Shown here: one piece after another, positions 1-4,663 of the stretch
Layout: each line of letters opens with the position of its first letter
Position numbering within the stretch: position 1 is the first letter of the stretch
Source of the DNA: Paracoccaceae bacterium
GTDB lineage: Bacteria; Pseudomonadota; Alphaproteobacteria; Rhodobacterales; Rhodobacteraceae
Length of the DNA: 8,010 bases
Assembly (NCBI GenBank): GCA_007131465.1
Contig: SLQN01000201.1
Coordinates: 1-8,010, forward strand
Direction: 5' to 3'
Translations under genes and position numbers: made by a program
Notes under the pieces: generated by a model
Told to the model about the DNA's origin: nothing
Seen by the model: only the letters and a program-made list of their open reading frames with translations
Databases searched by the model: none

Positions 1-875
1 CGCTGGCGCTTGCCTTTCCTGCCCTTGATGAAAAGGGCGCGAAGGCCATGGGCCGGGTGGTCACGATGGCACGCAAGCTGACAGAGGACGGCGCGGCGGT
101 GGTCCTGGTGCATCATAGCGCCAAGTCTGAAGGCCCTTCCCCCCGTGGGCATCCGATGCTGAACAGTGCCTTTGACGTGTCACTTCATGTGCAGCGCGGC
201 GATGGGGGCGTTATCAGGGGATCATTGCGAAAGAATCGCAACGGATCCTGTGACCGCGACATTGCTTTCACGATCGAAGTGGAAGACGGCGGCGCAGATG
301 ATGACGGCGACATGATCACATTGCCCAGATGCAATGAATTGAATCTCGATCCGTTTGACGTGAAGTTGAACCCCAAGGAACGGACGGTTGCGCGCATCAT
401 GCAACGCCTTGTCAGTGAAGCGGCAGAGCGGAACCCCGATAGAGTAGGATTAATCCAGATCGCAGAATCGATCCTACGCGAAGAATGTTGCATGTCCGGG
501 GTGTTGTCCGGGTCCGAGTCCAGAGACAGCCGAGTGAAGGCGTACAAGAGAGCCTTTGACGCGTTGGCCAGACAAGGCATTTTGTCCGGGTCAACCGACC
601 ATCTGACGGGTGAGGCGATGGTATATCTAAACCCTTTCAATGGGTTAAGTGACTTCGATCTTGACCCCGGACAAGCCCGGACAAGGCGGTTTGTCCGGAC
701 GATCCAGAAGCAGGGCTACCCCGGACAGACACGGGCAAACCCTCAGGATACTCTAGACTACGTGCAATATCTCGAGGCGGACGCGGCGACAGTCCATTTC
801 ATATTCAAGCCCGGCAACCGGCGGGCGGTTAAAGTGGTATTCCAGCCCAATTCCCTGCGGGAGCCGAGGAAATAA
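1..875 (+). CDS. RepA/AAA_25-like replicative helicase ATPase, 3' part (5' end outside window)
   Basis: The frame is open from base 3 at the window edge, so the ATG at 48 is probably internal and the true start lies upstream. The first part resembles the C-terminal half of a RecA-fold hexameric helicase of the RepA/AAA_25 type found in plasmids, phages and integrated elements. It has a hydrophobic strand followed by VLVHHSAK, then PRGHPMLNSAFDVSLHV and a GSLRKNRNG segment, as around the sensor strand and arginine-rich end of that fold. Walker A and B would lie upstream and are not visible. After a charged linker, a helical part (about 110-190 residues after the ATG at 48) with KRAFDALARQGIL looks like a winged-helix domain. 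The tail is basic, low in recognisable structure and encodes many TGTCCGG motifs. The last 41 codons are antisense to the deaminase gene, so the natural C-terminus may be lost. The family is fairly sure; the exact role, for example replication of a mobile element, is inferred. Confidence 0.62.
   Translation, partial: LALAFPALDEKGAKAMGRVVTMARKLTEDGAAVVLVHHSAKSEGPSPRGHPMLNSAFDVSLHVQRGDGGVIRGSLRKNRNGSCDRDIAFTIEVEDGGADDDGDMITLPRCNELNLDPFDVKLNPKERTVARIMQRLVSEAAERNPDRVGLIQIAESILREECCMSGVLSGSESRDSRVKAYKRAFDALARQGILSGSTDHLTGEAMVYLNPFNGLSDFDLDPGQARTRRFVRTIQKQGYPGQTRANPQDTLDYVQYLEADAATVHFIFKPGNRRAVKVVFQPNSLREPRK
493..727. repeat. Cluster of seven TGTCCGG(G/A) motifs in both orientations
   Basis: TGTCCGGG occurs at 493-500, 505-512 and 583-590. 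Its complement CCCGGACA is at 666-673, 676-683 and 720-727. TGTCCGGA is at 692-699, within the perfect palindrome GTCCGGAC (693-700). The copies lie in all three frames relative to the helicase gene and encode different peptides (LSGS, DPGQ, ART, VRT, YPGQT), so the DNA word rather than the protein appears to be kept. Two neighbouring pairs are spaced 12 and 10 bases, about one helical turn; the others are irregular. The cluster could be binding sites for an initiator or repressor, such as iterons of the element's replication origin. This role is inferred from position only. Confidence 0.55.
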
Positions 876-1502
876 CTCTGAACCAAGCAGCGGGAAGATA
901 TCGTGGACACAGTAGATCTGCACCGAACTTGTATCTTCCCAGCCCATATCAAAACGGCTCAACCTGCGCTCCATCTCGCCGAGTACCCATTGAGCCTTTC
1001 TTGCCAGACCCTTTGGACTCGTATCACCTGCGCTAATGGCATTCTCAATGTAGCTGGTCGTTCCTTCCGGCGCTTCTGCACTTCCAGCAATCACGAACGA
1101 CGCGAAATCATCACGGCAGGGACGCGTAAAACAGAATGAATAAAAAAATGGGCTATCGGGCGGATGTATCTCTGGACACACAGTGCTGCGAGCGACCTGA
1201 TTTTCGCCTTCTTCGAAAAGGCCGAACCGGCGAATACCATCGACGTAGCGCTGATTGAAGTCGGAGAATCCGTTTTCACTAAATGGCGCCGGAGAACGCA
1301 ACTCACACGCGCAGAACGCGTTCAATGGTCGCCCAGCATCTGATATGTGGCGTTCTGCCAAAGCAAAGCCAGTCTCAAGGGGAACCGGGCGCGAGAACCG
1401 CACCCGCTCGATTTCGAAGCCCCTTAAAGCAGCAACTCCTGCAGAATATTGGAACACACTCGGGATGTAGGCAAAGCCCCCTTGGGCAAATTCTTTGATC
1501 AT
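753..1502 (-). CDS. cnbZ: CnbZ-like 2-aminomuconate / 2-amino-5-chloromuconate deaminase
   Basis: Encodes 249 residues that look full length and unbroken. From memory, the sequence matches the CnbZ family. The N-terminus is EFAQGGFAYIPSVFQYSAGVAA, followed by FEIERVRF, then FCACELRSPAPF, a central VCPEI.PP motif, FVIAGS.E.PEG, KAQWVLGEMERR, and a C-terminal FNRPPV.GLEYEMD. CnbZ was described in chloronitrobenzene breakdown, where it removes ammonia from 2-amino-(5-chloro)muconate in the modified meta-cleavage route for aminophenols; it is a cytoplasmic enzyme. The start at 1502 is preferred over an upstream ATG at 1589 because GAGG lies 7 bases before it and family homology begins there. No other aminophenol-pathway gene is visible: the neighbours are a helicase fragment that overlaps its 3' end by 123 bases and a broken SDR gene. 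The true substrate here is therefore uncertain, and a more general RidA-like enamine/imine role is possible. Confidence 0.62.
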   Translation of the reverse strand: MIKEFAQGGFAYIPSVFQYSAGVAALRGFEIERVRFSRPVPLETGFALAERHISDAGRPLNAFCACELRSPAPFSENGFSDFNQRYVDGIRRFGLFEEGENQVARSTVCPEIHPPDSPFFYSFCFTRPCRDDFASFVIAGSAEAPEGTTSYIENAISAGDTSPKGLARKAQWVLGEMERRLSRFDMGWEDTSSVQIYCVHDIFPLLGSELFPRLPQGIGLEYHFNRPPVAGLEYEMDCRRVRLEILHVV

Positions 1503-1509
1503 CTTTCTA

Positions 1510-1513
1510 CCTC
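1510..1513 (-). promoter_or_regulatory. Ribosome binding site of the CnbZ-like gene
   Basis: GAGG read on the minus strand, 7 bases before the ATG at 1502-1500. It fixes the start 29 codons inside the longest open frame, in agreement with where family homology begins. Confidence 0.55.
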
Positions 1514-1716
1514 GGCCCGCTAACTTTCTGGAATGCAGCGCTACACGCACATCCTGACAATGAGCGGAGTGACCGTTTATTAAAAGCACCGATATTAGTA
1601 CTTAACGTTGTCGAAATTAGAATGCGGCCATCTGCGATCAACCCTCGTGCTTAACACATTCAGGTTTGGCACGTCTCGCACCGGCAAGAACCACACCAAC
1701 ATCGAGGAGAACGATA

Positions 1717-1844
1717 ATGATTTCACAAAACCATCCATGGGTCATCGTCACCGGAGCCACGGGGGGCTCGGCGCAGCGATTGCCCGCGAACTCAAGACGG
1801 CCGGCTACAGTATCGTGGCGCTCCTGTTTGATCCCACGGTTTGA
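1717..1844 (+). pseudogene. Short-chain dehydrogenase (FabG-like) gene start, frameshifted and truncated
   Basis: A clear ribosome binding site, GAGGAGA at 1704-1710, precedes the ATG at 1717. The first 17 codons give a first beta strand and the start of the Rossmann nucleotide motif, VIVTGATGG. The match then moves to another frame, GGLGAAIARELKTAGYSIVALLFDP, ending at the stop at 1842-1844. Joining the two restores the SDR cofactor site TGxxxGLG, helix 1 and strand 2. The shift falls in a run of six G at 1761-1766; a seventh G would restore one frame, so the break is a single-base loss in a homopolymer. Only about 40 of the usual 240-260 residues remain, because IS481-type sequence follows directly. 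No enzyme can be made. The gene was divergent from the deaminase gene and may once have belonged to the same catabolic cluster; this is inference. Confidence 0.68.
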
Positions 1845-1937
1845 TGGTGCGATCCTTTCGCAGGAATGGAAGGAAGCATTATGGAACAAGTTCGTCACGG
1901 GAGCGCCACGACCACGCACGCTGTCAGAGCTGCAATA
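1839..1937 (+). mobile_element. Left-end remnant of an IS481-family insertion sequence
   Basis: The remnant includes the leader before the transposase start (GATGGTGCGATCC onward, from about 1844) and the first 19 transposase codons, 1881-1937. These read MEQVRHGSATTTHAVRAAI, which I recognise as the N-terminus of IS481-type transposases common in Rhodobacteraceae; these normally continue into a helix-turn-helix and a DDE domain. After 1937 the match stops abruptly and the frame closes at 1962-1964. The left boundary is placed by the end of SDR similarity and is good to about 10 bases. The right end, the other inverted repeat and any target duplication are missing, so it cannot move. It explains the truncation of the SDR gene. 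Confidence 0.62.
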
Positions 1938-1941
1938 ATGA

Positions 1942-1974
1942 GGGCTTGCCCGCCACTGGTTTGAGGGCATGCCC
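1942..1974. repeat. Paired GGGCWTGCCC palindromes, possible stem-loop
   Basis: GGGCTTGCCC at 1942-1951 is followed 13 bases later by the perfect palindrome GGGCATGCCC at 1965-1974. The two arms can pair with each other over ten bases with one mismatch, leaving a 13-base loop. The structure lies just past the last minus-strand stop (1990), so it could end transcripts coming from the metallohydrolase gene, but no T-run follows on either strand. It also sits at the break where IS481 similarity ends. Confidence 0.3.
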
Positions 1975-1989
1975 GAATGATCGCAAGCT

Positions 1990-2091
1990 TCACTCGCGCA
2001 GTTGAGCCAGAAACTGGGGATCAGCGGTATGGGATATCCCGATTGCCGGATGGCGGGCGTCAGCGACGAGGTCTTTCATCATATGTGTCAT
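1990..2091 (-). CDS. Doubtful small ORF, 33 residues, downstream of the metallohydrolase
   Basis: An ATG at 2091 (with others in frame at 2082 and 2079) opens a 33-codon frame ending at 1990, starting 12 bases after the metallohydrolase stop in the same direction. AGGG lies about 10 bases before the first ATG, a weak ribosome binding site. The predicted peptide is soluble (MMKDLVADARHPAIG, then FLAQLRE at the end) and I do not recognise it. It could be a small partner protein, the remaining 5' end of a gene cut off when the IS-derived DNA arrived, or chance. The position directly next to the truncated insertion sequence favours a fragment. Confidence 0.22.
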   Translation of the reverse strand: MTHMMKDLVADARHPAIGISHTADPQFLAQLRE

Positions 2092-2103
2092 GACATTTGC
2101 ACC

Positions 2104-3024
2104 CTAGAAGCGGTTGACGGGCAGTTTGAGGTAGGCATGACCATCGCCCTCGGTTGGCGGCAGTCGGCCACCCCGAAGGTTGATCTGAAGGGCCGCCAGA
2201 ATTCGTTCCGGCAGCGGCAGGGACGCGTCGCGCGCGGCGCGGCGCTTGATCCAGTCCTCGCGGTTTGTGCCATCCCTCACATGTTTGTTGTCGGCCCTGT
2301 GCGCGGCCACCGTGGCCTCCCACATCGGGGTGTTGCGGCTGTCGGTCCCGTAATCATGGCCGACAAAGAGCCGTGTCTCAGGGGGCAAGGTAAGGATTTC
2401 CATGATCGAGTCCCAGAGCGACTCTGTGTTGCCACCCGGGAAATCGGCGCGGGACGTGCCGACATCAGGCTGCATCAGCGTGTCATGCGTGAACGCAGCA
2501 TCGCCGCAAACATAGGTCACCGATCCCAGCGTGTGTCCTGGTGACAGTTTCACCCGGACCTCAAGCTCGCCGATCTGAAACGTCTCGCCATCTGCGAACA
2601 GCCTGTCGAAGTCCCGGACCGGATCGAAGGCATCGGGCAGGTTGTAAATTTCCGCCCAGATCTTCGTGATCTCGCCGACCTTGTCGCCTATGGCATTGCA
2701 CGCGCCGGTGCGTTCCTTGAGATGCGCCGAGGCCATGATATGGTCGGCATGGGGATGCGTATCGAGCACCCACGCCACCTCAAGGCCGTGCTCGTGGACG
2801 AGGCCCATCACCTGGTCCATGCTCTCGGTCGAAAACCGGTAATTCTTCGGGTCGAAATTCCAGACGACGTCGATAAGCGCAGCCTTGTTCGTGGCGGGAT
2901 CGGCGCAGATATACTGGATCGAACCGGTATCAGGCTCATAGATGCCCCAGACGTCGGGACGACCAGGACCCTGAGACGGGGAGTGCTGCACGACCTTTTG
3001 TTGCAATGTGGAGGTGGTCATCAT
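2104..3024 (-). CDS. Metallo-beta-lactamase-fold hydrolase, persulfide dioxygenase/Blh-like
   Basis: Encodes 306 residues. The metal-site motifs of the fold are all present: THPHADH with H90, H92, D94 and H95; SPGHTLGS with H164; the strand FTHDTLM with D181; and VGHDYG with H223. The GTSRADFPGG segment after D181 (R192, D194) matches the GxxRxDF motif of ETHE1-type persulfide dioxygenases and Blh proteins rather than glyoxalase II or true beta-lactamases. ETHE1-type enzymes use the equivalent H/H/D set to hold one iron and oxidise glutathione persulfide to sulfite in the cytoplasm. That activity is likely but not certain here. AGGGAG at 3029-3034 precedes two adjacent ATGs (3024 and 3021) by 4 and 7 bases, so either may be used. 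It lies 106 bases downstream of the CAP-protein gene on the same strand; co-transcription is possible. No rhodanese, BigR-type regulator or sulfite exporter gene is visible next to it. Confidence 0.8.
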   Translation of the reverse strand: MMTTSTLQQKVVQHSPSQGPGRPDVWGIYEPDTGSIQYICADPATNKAALIDVVWNFDPKNYRFSTESMDQVMGLVHEHGLEVAWVLDTHPHADHIMASAHLKERTGACNAIGDKVGEITKIWAEIYNLPDAFDPVRDFDRLFADGETFQIGELEVRVKLSPGHTLGSVTYVCGDAAFTHDTLMQPDVGTSRADFPGGNTESLWDSIMEILTLPPETRLFVGHDYGTDSRNTPMWEATVAAHRADNKHVRDGTNREDWIKRRAARDASLPLPERILAALQINLRGGRLPPTEGDGHAYLKLPVNRF

Positions 3025-3028
3025 GTTG

Positions 3029-3034
3029 CTCCCT
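3029..3034 (-). promoter_or_regulatory. Ribosome binding site of the metallohydrolase gene
   Basis: AGGGAG on the minus strand, 4 bases before ATG 3024 and 7 before ATG 3021. It argues against the start 84 codons upstream that the longest open frame would suggest. Confidence 0.55.
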
Positions 3035-3130
3035 TTGTTCTCGGGATGTGGGCTGCGCATCGCTTGCGGGCTCCAGCGCGAGTGCCCGGAGTTGTCACGA
3101 CGCATGACCTGGCTCTCGGGAGGGGCGTGG

Positions 3131-4060
3131 TCACGAGCGGCCTGCGAACACGGCGACCGCAGTGCTCCGACCGTCGCCGATGGCCACTGCCGAAAAACCG
3201 AAATGCGATGCCTCTGTGCCGCCTGGCTGACTTGTCTCGCTTGCCGAGATCCAGCGTGAAACGATGTCGGAGACAACGGCTCCGGTCAATGTGCCCCCCG
3301 AACCGCCGATGGTCGACGTCTGCACCGCCAGACTTGTCCATCCGGTCGACCCCTCGGGCAACAACCCGAAGATGTTCTCGGGCAGGGCCTCCGGGGCGTC
3401 GGCGAGACTGTCCAGAACGCGCGTCGCAACCGTGTGGAGGGCATCACTGGGCCCGAGCGGGTCGAGGCCTTCTGCTGTGCGGGCCATGTTGATCTCCGCC
3501 AGTGCCAATGCGCGTGCGGCCTCGTGCGTCAAGGGGGTACTGCTGCCATCACCCGCATCGGCACCGGGGCCGGAAAACGTCTGAACAGCATAGACCTTGT
3601 TGCTGTCTGCGGCGATCCCGAACCCGAAGCTTTCGAAGCCTTCCGAAAGTATATTCTCGCGATGCCCCGGACTTTGCATCCAGCCTTCATGAAAGCCGCG
3701 TACGCGGCTTGTATCCGGCGGTGAGGGGCAGCCTTCGCAGGTGGCGATGTTCTCGCCGCTAAGGGCCCAGCTGTTGCCACCAGCTGCGATGAACCGGTCA
3801 AACGGGGTGTCACCGTCCGGCGTTATGTGATCGTAGTAATTGCGCTCCAGCATGTCGGCTGCGTGATCCTGCGCCGCCTGATCGAGGATATCGCTGGGAT
3901 TCAGATCAGGGAGGCCAGCCTCGGCGCGCGCCGCATTCGAGAGGTTGATTGCCGCCTGCCGCAGTGACATCAGGCTGCTCGTATCCTCTGCAACTGCCGG
4001 TGAAGCAATCGTCGCCAGCAGGATTGTCGCCGCAGCGCGAATGCCGATTTGCAGACTCAA
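3131..4060 (-). CDS. Secreted CAP/SCP-domain protein with tandem CAP-like repeats
   Basis: Encodes 309 residues if started at the TTG at 4060-4058, which has GGAGG 7 bases before it and leads straight into a signal peptide: a short basic start (IGIR), the hydrophobic AAATILLATIAS, and a likely cut after AVA at 24. An ATG-started version (4132) would put 24 polar residues before the signal. Residues about 37-163 are a complete bacterial CAP (YkwD/PR-1-like) domain, with HAADMLERNYYDH (H78), GENIA (E103) and WMQSPGHRENIL (H133) as the usual cleft residues, ending FGFGIA...VQTFSG. Residues about 184-307 repeat the same plan (NMARTAEGLDPLGPSDAL, PENI, VSRW, HFGFSAVA...AVFAG) but lack the matching histidines. 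It is probably periplasmic or exported. The function of bacterial CAP proteins is mostly unknown. It is divergent from the ABC exporter and upstream of the metallohydrolase on the same strand. Confidence 0.82.
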   Translation of the reverse strand: MSLQIGIRAAATILLATIASPAVAEDTSSLMSLRQAAINLSNAARAEAGLPDLNPSDILDQAAQDHAADMLERNYYDHITPDGDTPFDRFIAAGGNSWALSGENIATCEGCPSPPDTSRVRGFHEGWMQSPGHRENILSEGFESFGFGIAADSNKVYAVQTFSGPGADAGDGSSTPLTHEAARALALAEINMARTAEGLDPLGPSDALHTVATRVLDSLADAPEALPENIFGLLPEGSTGWTSLAVQTSTIGGSGGTLTGAVVSDIVSRWISASETSQPGGTEASHFGFSAVAIGDGRSTAVAVFAGRS

Positions 4061-4663
4061 GATCGTCCCTCCCCGGGCCCTGATGCTGACTGCTTTCACG
4101 CTGCCGCACCTGATCTCAACCATCGGAAACATTGCTTCGTTCCGGCAGCCAGTCTTGATGGAAGGTCTTGAAGTGAGTCCTGACCTTAGTGGATCATTCC
4201 ATACATCTCATGCCCTTTCGATACTGCCGGGGTTTTGCGACCCGCCGGGCTTGCCACGTTGCCGCCCTGCAACGATACCGATGCGCGGACTTCCCCTGCA
4301 TTGCGGTGGTGCTGACAGCATGTCCCGCCCCTTTCAGTTTGCGCAGCGGCGCTATTTCATCTCTCTTGCGGAAATCATGGCAAGTCGGGAGGAATATTGC
4401 GTTAGCACCGCCGCATGGACGTTCTGTCGGTGTTGAAGAATTGCAGACGCCGCGCGGGATACCGCAAGGGTTGCAATGCGACAACTTGTGAGGCATTTCC
4501 GCCCCCTGCCCGTGCGCGATTGCCGGTCCACAAGACGGTTTGCTGCCCCAGCCAAGACGGCGTAAGGTGGCACCGATACACGCATCCTTGCCAAGGCCAT
4601 ATCCGCTTGAAACCCTTCCAGACCCCGCCCGAGACCCGAACCGGCCCGGCGATTACAGACTTC
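4061..4663. other. 603-base divergent intergenic region without a convincing gene
   Basis: This stretch lies between the minus-strand CAP gene and the plus-strand ABC exporter and must hold both promoters. Open frames run through it on both strands, but their products are rich in Cys, Arg and Trp, have no recognisable motif and look like chance translation. The frame of the exporter is open back to 4415, but that extension has no transporter-like content. I see no convincing sigma-70 promoter, tRNA or terminator. On the minus strand GGAAC followed 17 bases later by GGTT (near 4115-4142) faintly resembles an extracytoplasmic-function sigma promoter, too weakly to call. Confidence 0.5.
4065..4074 (-). 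promoter_or_regulatory. Strong ribosome binding site supporting a TTG start of the CAP gene
   Basis: GGGGAGGGAC on the minus strand; its GGAGG core ends 7 bases before TTG 4060. No ATG lies at a fitting distance downstream, so the site supports the rare start codon. Confidence 0.5.

Noticed and set aside
493..727. Reading the TGTCCGG copies as a CRISPR array
   Set aside because: The units are only 8 bases, irregularly spaced and in both orientations, and they lie in coding DNA.
1503..1716. Promoter for the deaminase gene in the AT-richer stretch near 1578-1620
   Set aside because: TAATAT and similar boxes exist, but no -35 box at proper spacing could be found, so no specific promoter is called.
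2002..2544. 180-codon plus-strand open frame
   Set aside because: It lies antisense to the metallohydrolase gene, whose metal-binding motifs are all intact; its product has no family resemblance.
4115..4200. Possible stress-sigma promoters for the CAP gene on the minus strand (GGAAC with GGTT; TGATCC with CAAGA)
   Set aside because: The halves match only loosely and the spacing or -10 part departs from the known EcfG and RpoE consensus; such matches occur by chance.
4415..4663. N-terminal extension of 83 codons on the ABC exporter
   Set aside because: The extension is Cys/Arg/Pro-rich with no membrane or targeting pattern; the family length is met from ATG 4664.
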